NCBI GenBank assembly: GCA_963933055.1
Contig: CAWVSY010000004.1
Span: 27,177-91,176 of the forward strand
DNA from: Oleispira sp963933055
GTDB taxonomy: Bacteria; Pseudomonadota; Gammaproteobacteria; Pseudomonadales; Oceanobacteraceae
Direction of reading: 5' to 3'
Length of the DNA: 64,000 bases
Under the pieces are notes generated by a model, which worked only from the letters and a program-made list of their open reading frames with translations, did no database searches and had not been told where the DNA came from. The first letter of the stretch is position 1; each line of letters opens with the position of its first letter. Below are positions 26,212 through 34,376 of this stretch, one piece after another. The translations under genes and the position numbers were made by a program.

Positions 26212-27981
26212 TTAGAACTGCTCGGCAGTGAAACTCATCAACGACTCTTTACCTGCTTCAATATCTGCTTGTAATAGATCCGCTTGTGACTTAGCCGTTC
26301 TAAAGAAATGCTCAGCTGCTTTTAATTTACCCTGATAAAAATCTTCGGAGTATTTACCCGATGTCAAATCAGCTGCTGCTGTATTCGCCATCGTTGCCCA
26401 CATAACAGCCATGGTTGTTAATGAGAACAGTTTAAGCAAAGGCGTTGCGGCGGCACCTACAATTTCAGGATCTTTCATTGCATTTCCCGCTAACCACATC
26501 AAACTATTTTGCAAAGTCTGAAGCAATATTTTGCAATGGTTTTGCAGCTGATCATTCTCAACTTTAGCAACCATTTCATGCATCACTTTGAAATACGTTT
26601 TAGGTAAACGACCGCCTTTAATCATCAACTTACGGCCAATCAAATCAAGAGACTGAATACCATTCGTGCCTTCATAAATACGGGCAATACGACCATCACG
26701 CAGAAGCTGCTCTACTTCCCAGTCTTGAGTAAATCCTGCCCCACCCATACTTTGTAATGCTTGGTCAGTAGAGAAATAGCCTTCGTCCGTCAAATACGCT
26801 TTTACAATGGGCGTCATGATTTGAACAATATCATCCGCTTCTTCACGTACATCTGCATCTGGATGTTTTTCTGATAGATCAAGATTCATACCCGTCCAGT
26901 AAGCCATGCAGCGCGCGCCTTCTAAGAAGACCTTTTGCTGAGTTAGCATGCGACGTACATCAGGATGAACAATGATTGGATCCGCTTTTTCTTCAGGATG
27001 TTTAGCGCCCGTAAGAGAACGTGACTGCAAGCGCTCTTTAGCAAAACCTAAACTAATTTGATAAGCTTTTTCGGCCAATCCTAAACCTTGAACGCCCACC
27101 ATAATTCGAGCAGAGTTCATCATAGTGAACATGCACTTAAGGCCTTCGTTTTCTTTACCAATCAACCAGCCTTTAGCATTTTCAAAGTTCATTACGCACG
27201 TTGCTGAAGCCTTAATGCCCATTTTATGCTCAAGGCCGCCACAGAATGCTGGATTGCGTGAACCATCTTCTAAAAATTTTGGCACTAAAAATAATGAAAT
27301 GCCTTTACTAGAATCTGGGGCACCCGGCAATTTAGCCAATACAAGATGAACAATATTGTCCACCATGTCGTGATCACCACCAGTAATCCAGATCTTAGTA
27401 CCACTAATAGCGTAACTGCCATCAGCCTGAGGATCAGCCTTGGTACGCACAAGACCTAAATCGGTACCACACTGAGGCTCTGTTAAACACATGGTTCCAG
27501 TCCATTCACCGGAAATTAAATTCGGTAAATATTTATCTTTTAATTCATCGCTGGCATGCAGGGTTAACGCATCGATCGCACCATGGCTCAAGCCAGGATA
27601 CATGCCCATCGACAAGTTGGTTGAACACGCCATCTCATCAACAACGATTTTTACTAAATGTGGCAAGCCTTGACCACCATATTCAGGCGAAGCCGAAAGG
27701 CCAGACCAGCCGCCTTCTGCAAATGCTTTATAGGCTTCTTTAAAACCCTTAGGCGTCGTTACTGACTTAGTCTCTGGATCATAATGACAGCCTTCGATAT
27801 CACCAGACTGGTTTATAGGCTGCAATACATTTTCCGCTAGCTTTGAAGCTTCATCGAGAACCGCTCGAATCATCTCTTCATTAGCATCTTCAAAACCTGG
27901 ACACAGGCTTAGATCTTGAGCTTTTAATACATCGAATAAAACAAAGCTCATATCATTTAATGGTGCAGTATAGTTAGGCAT
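26212..27981 (-). CDS. Long-form acyl-CoA dehydrogenase (DmdC-like)
   Basis: A 589-residue FAD enzyme catalysing alpha,beta-dehydrogenation of an acyl-CoA. It has the long architecture with an extra C-terminal domain (residues ~470-585) seen in DmdC-type and PA-type dehydrogenases. Visible blocks: CLTEPQCGTDLGLVRTKA (FAD site), KIWITGGDHD, and the QSMGGAGFTQDWEVEQLLRD region followed by ARIYEGTNGIQ, whose Glu is the expected catalytic base. In a non-DMSP context these usually serve beta-oxidation of medium- or long-chain fatty acids. Substrate is undetermined. It is monocistronic, with a terminator on its 3' side. Confidence 0.9.
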   Translation of the reverse strand: MPNYTAPLNDMSFVLFDVLKAQDLSLCPGFEDANEEMIRAVLDEASKLAENVLQPINQSGDIEGCHYDPETKSVTTPKGFKEAYKAFAEGGWSGLSASPEYGGQGLPHLVKIVVDEMACSTNLSMGMYPGLSHGAIDALTLHASDELKDKYLPNLISGEWTGTMCLTEPQCGTDLGLVRTKADPQADGSYAISGTKIWITGGDHDMVDNIVHLVLAKLPGAPDSSKGISLFLVPKFLEDGSRNPAFCGGLEHKMGIKASATCVMNFENAKGWLIGKENEGLKCMFTMMNSARIMVGVQGLGLAEKAYQISLGFAKERLQSRSLTGAKHPEEKADPIIVHPDVRRMLTQQKVFLEGARCMAYWTGMNLDLSEKHPDADVREEADDIVQIMTPIVKAYLTDEGYFSTDQALQSMGGAGFTQDWEVEQLLRDGRIARIYEGTNGIQSLDLIGRKLMIKGGRLPKTYFKVMHEMVAKVENDQLQNHCKILLQTLQNSLMWLAGNAMKDPEIVGAAATPLLKLFSLTTMAVMWATMANTAAADLTSGKYSEDFYQGKLKAAEHFFRTAKSQADLLQADIEAGKESLMSFTAEQF

Positions 27982-28229
27982 ATCGCCTCCCTCTTTTGAT
28001 AAAATGAAAATACATTGCTAACAGTAAAAATCATTCTGACATCGTTAGCTGGGAGTACTTACGCAGCAAATCTAAAAAAGGTTCACAAAAAAATTATTAT
28101 TTTAATAATTATGTTTCAAAGTCGATACGTTCAACCAATACATGATCCGAAAGAACAAAAATTGCGTATAGCAAGGGTAGTTAATTGAACAGTAAATTGA
28201 ATAGTTACTTAAAATGGCAGGCTAACGAT

Positions 28230-28406
28230 ATGTTTTCATTATTTAAAAAAGACCCAGTAAAGAAACTTAAAAAGTCTTACATGTTAAAACTGGAGCAAGC
28301 AATGAAGGCTCAACGTAATGGTGACATCAAAGCCTATTCTTACATTACAAGCGAGGCTGATGTACTGCATAAACAAATATTAAAACTTGAAGAACAGACT
28401 AAGTAG
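28230..28406 (+). CDS. DUF6435 (Lacal_2735-type) small protein
   Basis: A 58-residue basic helical protein beginning MFSLFKKDPVKKLKKSY, the recognised start of this small family, with a second conserved block QAMKAQRNGDIKAYS. Function is unknown. The start is set at ATG 28230 rather than an upstream TTG at 28185, because the family begins with MF(S/G)LFKKDP. Two small redox-type genes follow on the same strand (10-bp and 3-bp gaps), suggesting one transcript. Confidence 0.8.
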   Translation: MFSLFKKDPVKKLKKSYMLKLEQAMKAQRNGDIKAYSYITSEADVLHKQILKLEEQTK

Positions 28407-28416
28407 TTGATTTTTA

Positions 28417-28812
28417 ATGATTATTTTTTACGATGCTCTCTGCCCACTATGCACTGCCGAAATGCAATACTTGCAAAAAGCAGATACGCAACAGCAGATC
28501 ATACTAGAAGACCTGAATGCCCAAGACTTCAATATGCGCTTTCCCCAGATTGATAAAGAAAAAGCCATGAGTCTTCTACACGCCCAAACTGATACCGGTG
28601 AAATGCTATATGGATTAGATGTTACCTATCAGGCATGGAAAACCGTCGGTAAGCACCGCTGGTTAAAAATTCTTCGTTTGCCAGGCATTAGATTTTTTGC
28701 CGATGCAGGCTATACCTTCTTTGCGAAATACCGTCAGCCCATTAGCCATTTTTTAATGCCTAATAAAGCCTGTGCCAACAACCAATGCACAACAAGAAAG
28801 CCGAAGGAGTAA
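28417..28812 (+). CDS. DCC-family thiol-disulfide oxidoreductase (DUF393)
   Basis: A 131-residue thioredoxin-like protein with the family signature YDALCPLCTAEM (CxxC) at residues ~5-16 and a C-terminal RWLKILRLPGIRFFADAGYTFFAKYR segment that is conserved in DUF393. Proposed to exchange disulfides; physiological partners are unknown. It lacks a signal peptide. It is followed after 3 bp by an SDR gene, an association often seen for this family, and probably forms an operon with it. Confidence 0.87.
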   Translation: MIIFYDALCPLCTAEMQYLQKADTQQQIILEDLNAQDFNMRFPQIDKEKAMSLLHAQTDTGEMLYGLDVTYQAWKTVGKHRWLKILRLPGIRFFADAGYTFFAKYRQPISHFLMPNKACANNQCTTRKPKE

Positions 28813-28815
28813 ACA

Positions 28816-29547
28816 ATGAAAACCATTATTCTATTCGGTGCAAGCAGCCGTATTGCACAAGCCTATGTACAGCATGTGCAAGAAAAAAACGTGAAAGAAA
28901 AAGAATTTCATATTATTTGCATCAGCTCAAGTAGCCTACCCGACAATGGCCAAATTACTCAATACATTACTGATTATTCCAAATACAGTCTCGCGGGCAT
29001 CATTGAAAAAATAAAACATCAAGCTCACACTTTACACCAAGTCATCATATTCAATGGTCAATTGCACTACGATCAATGCATGCCAGAAAAGAAACTTGAA
29101 GACATTAATGGCGATTATTTTACACAGCTAATGCATACCAATGCACTAACTCCGATGCTGTGCTTACAAAGCCTTTTACCGCTATTAAATCACCAGACAG
29201 ATTGCACCATCACGGCACTTAGCGCACGAGTCGGGAGTTTAAAAGATAATGAATTGGGCGGCTGGTACACATATCGAGCAACCAAATCGGCACTTAATAT
29301 GTTATTTAAAACGGCGGCGATAGAACTTCACCGACGTGCAAAAAAGACCAAACTGATTTTATTTCATCCTGGCACAACCGATACCGAACTGTCTAAACCA
29401 TTTCAAAGAAATGTTCCTACCGGCAAACTATTTACACCCGCATTCGTAGCAGAACAGCTATTCACATTAACGAATAATTCACAAAGCCTAGAATATAATG
29501 GCGACGTTGATTATATCGATTGGCAAGGTAAGCCAATTGATTGGTAG
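28816..29547 (+). CDS. Short-chain dehydrogenase/reductase
   Basis: A 243-residue SDR. The active site YRATK (Tyr and Lys of YxxxK) is in WYTYRATKSALNML near residue 155, and the catalytic Ser is in ALSARVGSL. The cofactor motif is degenerate: GASSRIA instead of the usual GxxxGIG. The C-terminal HPGTTDTELSKPFQRNVPTGKLF block resembles C-factor-like SDRs. Substrate unknown. It is translationally close to the DCC gene (AAGGAG ribosome-binding site). Confidence 0.88.
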   Translation: MKTIILFGASSRIAQAYVQHVQEKNVKEKEFHIICISSSSLPDNGQITQYITDYSKYSLAGIIEKIKHQAHTLHQVIIFNGQLHYDQCMPEKKLEDINGDYFTQLMHTNALTPMLCLQSLLPLLNHQTDCTITALSARVGSLKDNELGGWYTYRATKSALNMLFKTAAIELHRRAKKTKLILFHPGTTDTELSKPFQRNVPTGKLFTPAFVAEQLFTLTNNSQSLEYNGDVDYIDWQGKPIDW

Positions 29548-29589
29548 TGGGATAAAAACAATCCCAAAGAGAACAATTTCGGAGAATCG

Positions 29590-30360
29590 CTAATAAGATG
29601 AAAAATCAACCATAGGTAAACTTTGAAACCCAGGTTTGGCGAATAAATAGCCTTGCATCAATTCAATGCCCGCATTTTTTAGCCAAACATACTCTTCGTA
29701 TGTTTCTATACCCTCTGCGAGAGCGATTACGTCCAAATCATCAAACATTTCTAAGCAGCGTCTTACAATTGATTGCCTCGCAGTATTTGAGTGAACATTA
29801 CGAATTAACGCCATATCCAACTTAATAATATCTGTTTGGAAGTCAGCCAATAAATTCAGCCCCGAATAACCTGCCCCAAAATCATCAATGGCGGTGCGGA
29901 ATCCAAGTGATTGATAATATTCAACAATACGCTTTACATGACTAGCATCTTCGATTTTTTCAACTTCCGTAAATTCAAACATGATATTTTCGATAGGAAA
30001 ATCATACTTTTTCGCCGCTTCGAGGGTCGTGCGAATACAACGCTCCGGTTTATAAATAGCGTTTGGCAGGAAGTTAATGCTAAGCATTGTTTCTAAATTA
30101 AGCTCAGATGCTAAAGCAATCGCTTTAATACGGCACTGCTGGTCGAATAGATAGCGATTATCATCATTCACTCTAGAGATAATAGAATACGCGGATTCAA
30201 TATTAAGCCCACGAACTAAGGCTTCATAGCCAAAAACACTCTGCGTTTTGCAGTTTATAATCGGCTGAAATGCCATTGTGAAATCAAAGTCTAGCTCTTT
30301 AGCATCTTGACAATTTTTACAAGACTTCCTTGCACAATCTTCTGTTGTTTCTTCCATCAT
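29590..30360 (-). CDS. EAL-domain cyclic di-GMP phosphodiesterase
   Basis: A 256-residue stand-alone EAL protein. A short Cys-rich N-terminus (CARKSCKNCQDAKE) could bind a metal or cluster; then the EAL domain (~28-250) with YEALVRG, the metal-binding Asn in INFLPNAIY, the Glu in FEFTEVEKIED, DDFGAGYSGL and IKLD, and ALAEGIET. All key residues are present, so hydrolysis of cyclic di-GMP is expected. The start is set at ATG 30360, because TAAGG lies 6 bp before it; the reading frame is open further up to 30417. That Shine-Dalgarno sequence is inside a perfect 13-bp hairpin. Confidence 0.92.
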   Translation of the reverse strand: MMEETTEDCARKSCKNCQDAKELDFDFTMAFQPIINCKTQSVFGYEALVRGLNIESAYSIISRVNDDNRYLFDQQCRIKAIALASELNLETMLSINFLPNAIYKPERCIRTTLEAAKKYDFPIENIMFEFTEVEKIEDASHVKRIVEYYQSLGFRTAIDDFGAGYSGLNLLADFQTDIIKLDMALIRNVHSNTARQSIVRRCLEMFDDLDVIALAEGIETYEEYVWLKNAGIELMQGYLFAKPGFQSLPMVDFSSY

Positions 30361-30363
30361 ATT

Positions 30364-30393
30364 AACCTTAAAATTACCCCTAATTTTAAGGTT
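30364..30393 (-). promoter_or_regulatory. Hairpin sequestering the EAL ribosome-binding site
   Basis: A perfect 13-bp inverted repeat: AACCTTAAAATTA (30364-30376), CCCC, TAATTTTAAGGTT (30381-30393). In the minus-strand mRNA the 3' arm contains the UAAGG ribosome-binding site and ends 3 nt before the AUG at 30360. It is A/U rich with a GGGG loop. There is no T run after it, so translational control (possibly temperature-dependent) is more likely than termination of the upstream BCCT gene. Confidence 0.6.
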
Positions 30394-30436
30394 AGTTGCA
30401 CCTAGTAACTTACACAACTATCGAATTTAATCAGCT

Positions 30437-32128
30437 TTAAAACCTACCGGCCTTGAAAGTATCGTTCTCGGCATCATTGACCATAGCGTCATTGATAGAT
30501 TCTGGCGCTGAAGGGTGAGCTTCTTCTTCAGCTCTCAGTGCGGCTTCTCTTTCTGACTCCCGCAATAACAATGATTCAAGTCGTTGCTGCAAGAGACCCT
30601 CTCGCTCTTCTCTACGCCTCCATTCCAAAGATATATCCTTATAAAGTGAATAAGCCATCAGCACCATCAACAACATAAAAGGGAATGCTGTCACGATAGA
30701 AACCGTCCGCAACCCAACAAGCCCACCACTGAGCAAAAGTACACCAGCCATCAATAACTGTAAGACACCCCATAAAATACGCACAAAGCGCGTTGGATTT
30801 AATACCCCCTTAGAGGTAAACATTCCTAATACAAACGTTGCCGAGTCTGCCGATGTTACAACAAACATAGAAACTAAAAGAACGGCTGCGATGGCCGCAT
30901 AAAACCCTCCCGGAAGTTGGTCAAGCATGACATAAAGCCCTGCTGGAACTTCATGAGTGACGGCCTCAGCAATGCCTGCATTTTCAAATAACTCAAAATA
31001 GATCGCCGAACCGCCAAAAGTAGAGAACCAAAGCATACTTAAAATAACAGGGACAATCATAACCCCCAGAACAAATTCTCGAATTGATCGACCTTTAGAT
31101 ATTCGAGCAATAAAACTGCCGACAAAAGGTGCCCAGCTCAACCCCCAGGCCCAATAAAAAATAGTCCACTCTTCTACCCACGTTTCGCTAGTATAAGGGG
31201 CGGTCACCAAACTCATTTGAATAATATTGCCCAAATACTCACCCAACGTTTGCGTCAGCTCATTAAAAATAAATGCGGTTGGCCCAAGCACCAAAACAAA
31301 CAATAATAATCCTGCCGCCAATATCATATTCGCGTTACTTAAGTAGCGAATACCTCGATCAAGAGGCGTCATAGCAGAAAGTATAAACAGCGCGCCTAAA
31401 CCAGCGATGATCATCAATTGGGGAGCAATGCCATAAGGCACATCAGCAAGCCTCGATAGACCACTGTTAATTTGAAGCGCTCCTAAACCAAGAGTTGTTG
31501 CTACACCAAAAATTGTTGAAAGCACGGCTAAAATATCAATAGCATTGCCCCAGCCTCGATCAACACGATCGCCTAATAAAGGTCGAAATGTTTCACTGAT
31601 TAAACCATGGCTATTATGACGAAATCTGACATAAGCAATAGCCAACCCAACGAGGGTAAAATTAGCCCACTGATGCAAACCCCAATGAAAAAATGCATAG
31701 CGCATACCAGTTTGAGCCGCTTCAACAGTGCCAGGATCACCGATTCCCAGAGGCGGTGAGCTTAAGTGCATAATGGGCTCTGCAACACCCCAAAATACTA
31801 ACCCGACCCCCATACCACCAGAAAAAATCATGGCCAGCCAACTGCTAAAACTAAATTCTGGAGGTTCATTATCTGGACCTAAACGAATTGCCCCAAATCT
31901 AGAAAAAGCCAGTACCAGGGTAAAAATGACGAAACCACTCGTTATTATCAAATACAACCAACCAAAATTATCCGTAGTCGCATCCAAGGCTTGCTGAGCT
32001 AACCTTTGCGTTTCATCAGGGTCAACTGCTGCGAGTGTGAGAAAAACACTGATTAAAAAGATCGATAGATAAAAAACAATTCCCACATTACCAACAACTC
32101 GATCACTCCATTCTTTAACTTTACTCAT
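30437..32128 (-). CDS. BCCT-family betaine/choline/carnitine transporter
   Basis: A 563-residue secondary transporter importing compatible solutes, with 12 predicted membrane segments. Signatures: GGMGVGLVFWGVAEP in TM3, the aromatic box WTIFYWAWGLSWAPF in TM8, and TSADSATFVLGMFTSKG. A ~65-residue charged C-terminal tail (helical, Arg/Glu-rich) is present, as in osmosensing members such as BetP. It likely takes up glycine betaine under salt stress, by sodium or proton coupling. Substrate is uncertain from sequence. It is probably cotranscribed with nothing obvious upstream; the EAL gene lies 76 bp downstream. Confidence 0.92.
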   Translation of the reverse strand: MSKVKEWSDRVVGNVGIVFYLSIFLISVFLTLAAVDPDETQRLAQQALDATTDNFGWLYLIITSGFVIFTLVLAFSRFGAIRLGPDNEPPEFSFSSWLAMIFSGGMGVGLVFWGVAEPIMHLSSPPLGIGDPGTVEAAQTGMRYAFFHWGLHQWANFTLVGLAIAYVRFRHNSHGLISETFRPLLGDRVDRGWGNAIDILAVLSTIFGVATTLGLGALQINSGLSRLADVPYGIAPQLMIIAGLGALFILSAMTPLDRGIRYLSNANMILAAGLLLFVLVLGPTAFIFNELTQTLGEYLGNIIQMSLVTAPYTSETWVEEWTIFYWAWGLSWAPFVGSFIARISKGRSIREFVLGVMIVPVILSMLWFSTFGGSAIYFELFENAGIAEAVTHEVPAGLYVMLDQLPGGFYAAIAAVLLVSMFVVTSADSATFVLGMFTSKGVLNPTRFVRILWGVLQLLMAGVLLLSGGLVGLRTVSIVTAFPFMLLMVLMAYSLYKDISLEWRRREEREGLLQQRLESLLLRESEREAALRAEEEAHPSAPESINDAMVNDAENDTFKAGRF

Positions 32129-32214
32129 AATACTTCACACTGTTTCCATTACTGAGCATTGCGCTCTGAGTACTCTCTTGCCATCTGTCATCATGCTTAT
32201 GAGTTTTAAAGAAA

Positions 32215-33282
32215 TCACAGCCATTTTTTTCGTTTAAAGTACGTAAGCAAAATAACAGGGATTGTGATAAATACCCCCCATGTGAACGGATAAGCCCATT
32301 TCCACTTTAATTCTGGCATATGCTCAAAGTTCATCCCATAAATGCCTGCGATAAACGTTAGCGGGATAAAAATAGAGGTGAATACGGTTAAAACCTTCAT
32401 GATCTGATTCATTTTATTGCTGACACTCGAGACATAAATATCCAATAAACCCGTCAGAATATCTCGATACGATTCAATTGATTCAACTACTCGAATAGCA
32501 TGATCAGATACATCTCTTAAAAACAAATGCGTGCTCTCGTGAATTAAATCACTTTCACTATGAATCATGTCCGACAACAACTCTCTTAACGGAGTGACAT
32601 AGCGCCGAATGCTGATCATCTCTCTTTTGAGTCGTTGTATTTTATAAAGCATATCTTGTGTTGGCTCACCCAATAGCAAGCTGTCTTCAAGAGACGTAAT
32701 TGATTCATCTAATAGATCCAATAAGATGAAATTTTGATCAACAATGAAATCTAGAATAGCATACGCAAGATAATCTGATCCTAAGCTCACAAACTTGCCA
32801 TTACTCGAGCGAATACGCTGCAATATAGGATGAAAAACTTCATCCTTTTTTTCTTTAAACATAATGACGAAGTTGTTAAAAACCAACAAGCTTACTTGCT
32901 CATGATTAACCGTAAAGCCTTCATCACCCGGCAATAAACATTTGAGAACAATGTATAAATGATCATCATACTCTTCAAACTTAGGCCGCTGATTAGTATT
33001 CAAAATATCTTCAAGTACAAGCTGATGAATGCCAAACATGGCTCCAATTTGCTCAACTATTTTAACATTGGCTAAACCTTCTATCGTTACCCAGGTAATG
33101 GTTTCACTGTCTTTATACTTTATGATCTCGTCAATGGAGTCGAGTTTTCTTTCCTCAAACTTCCCTTTGCTATAATCAACAATCGACATGTTAGCAACAG
33201 GTTCTAATACTTCACCTACGTGAATAAGCGAGCCTGGTGGCAGCCCGGCCTTACCTGAAGAAGTGCATAAAGATTCAGACAT
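32215..33282 (-). CDS. corA: CorA-family magnesium/cobalt transporter
   Basis: A 355-residue homopentameric divalent cation channel. Large cytoplasmic N-terminal domain, long stalk helix, then two C-terminal membrane helices; TM1 ends in the YGMNF selectivity motif (GMN), followed by an acidic loop FEHMPELKWKW, and the protein ends in the basic KRKKWL. Length matches the longer CorA type (about 350) rather than E. coli CorA (316). It starts 9 bp downstream of the spermidine-synthase-like gene stop, so the two are cotranscribed. Confidence 0.92.
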   Translation of the reverse strand: MSESLCTSSGKAGLPPGSLIHVGEVLEPVANMSIVDYSKGKFEERKLDSIDEIIKYKDSETITWVTIEGLANVKIVEQIGAMFGIHQLVLEDILNTNQRPKFEEYDDHLYIVLKCLLPGDEGFTVNHEQVSLLVFNNFVIMFKEKKDEVFHPILQRIRSSNGKFVSLGSDYLAYAILDFIVDQNFILLDLLDESITSLEDSLLLGEPTQDMLYKIQRLKREMISIRRYVTPLRELLSDMIHSESDLIHESTHLFLRDVSDHAIRVVESIESYRDILTGLLDIYVSSVSNKMNQIMKVLTVFTSIFIPLTFIAGIYGMNFEHMPELKWKWAYPFTWGVFITIPVILLTYFKRKKWL

Positions 33283-33291
33283 ATTTTCACC

Positions 33292-34029
33292 TTAAGATTT
33301 CACGCATACGTACACAGAATTTGTCGACATCGTATTTTGGAATGGATTAAAGAAAGAAACAACGTGAGATTCAACACGCTCAAATACCGTTTTTAATAAT
33401 GCTTCAAAATGTGCTTCTGGCAAGTTCTGCGACCACATCGCAAATACGCCTTTAGGTTTAAGTTGCTGTGCCATAAGCGCTAAATTGTCGGTTGAATAAA
33501 AACGGGCATTAGCAACATCTAAGAACTCAGTGGGCGAATGATCAATATCCAATAAAATAGCATCGTATTTTTTCCCTGGATGAGCCGGGTCAAAACCTTT
33601 CTTGGGATCGATCGCAAGATCAAAAAAACTGCCTAAGACATAATGGTTACGAGGATCTGCATTCAGTATTTTTCCTAATGGAACCAGTTCGTCTTTATGC
33701 CAACCAATCACCGTATCTAAAGCATCGACAACAAACAATTCTTTAATTCGCATATCTTTGAGTGCCGTCACGGCGGTATAACCCAGGCCTAAGCCTCCCA
33801 CCACAACGCTAAGATCATTAGCATTAGCCTTATCCGTTTCTAACGCCGCTAAGCCCAATGTTGATAATGCTTCTTCGGCATCAACGAACATGCTCGACAT
33901 TAAAAACTCATCACCCAATTTAACTTCATAAATATCTCTATCGCCAAAGGCAGGCATGCGACGTCTTCGCAGCGATATTTGACCAATCGTTGAAAATTGG
34001 CTATCAATTTCTTCAAACAATAGAGACAT
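33292..34029 (-). CDS. Spermidine synthase-like protein
   Basis: A 245-residue protein with a Rossmann methyltransferase-like fold: VVGGLGLGYTAVTAL (nucleoside-binding glycine loop, residues ~70-85), FVVDALD, and ILLDIDHSPTEFL. It lacks the N-terminal beta domain of true SpeE and the canonical GGGDG sequence, so it may be a SAM-dependent enzyme of other specificity. It precedes corA in the same operon. Spermidine synthesis itself is not supported. Confidence 0.75.
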   Translation of the reverse strand: MSLLFEEIDSQFSTIGQISLRRRRMPAFGDRDIYEVKLGDEFLMSSMFVDAEEALSTLGLAALETDKANANDLSVVVGGLGLGYTAVTALKDMRIKELFVVDALDTVIGWHKDELVPLGKILNADPRNHYVLGSFFDLAIDPKKGFDPAHPGKKYDAILLDIDHSPTEFLDVANARFYSTDNLALMAQQLKPKGVFAMWSQNLPEAHFEALLKTVFERVESHVVSFFNPFQNTMSTNSVYVCVKS

Positions 34030-34376
34030 TGTTGGTTTTCCTAAATGTAGGTAAGGTGTATAAATTCATCGGCCCTATAAAAGCCGTTGATATACTAACA
34101 GAATGCGGAATGAGAGTGCTTGATCGAGGCATTTTGATTAAAGTTTCTTCAATTATGTTCAAGAAACTTCAATAACATTCAAGAATTTTAAAAAAATAAA
34201 GACCAATGGCAACAATCAAAGTATAAGATCTTAGAAACTTTAAATCACACGGTAAAAGCTTTCTTGTTTTTTGATCAAGATAGTACAATGCGTATAGTGA
34301 GCAAATATCAAGAAAATACGTATAAATCAGTCTATTATTTGTTGTATCGCCATTTAAACTGGAGTCACCCCCTCAT
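34030..34376. other. Divergent intergenic region, speE-like/mrp
   Basis: A 347-bp A+T-rich region between the minus-strand speE-like gene and the Mrp operon. It contains two direct copies of TTCAAGAA (about 34158-34185) and a TTGATCAA palindrome near 34270, but no promoter that I can define confidently. No ORF of credible coding quality is seen. Confidence 0.5.

Noticed and set aside
29546..29564. TGGGAT...ATCCCA hairpin after the SDR gene as a terminator
   Set aside because: The stem is only six base pairs and no T run follows; support is too weak.
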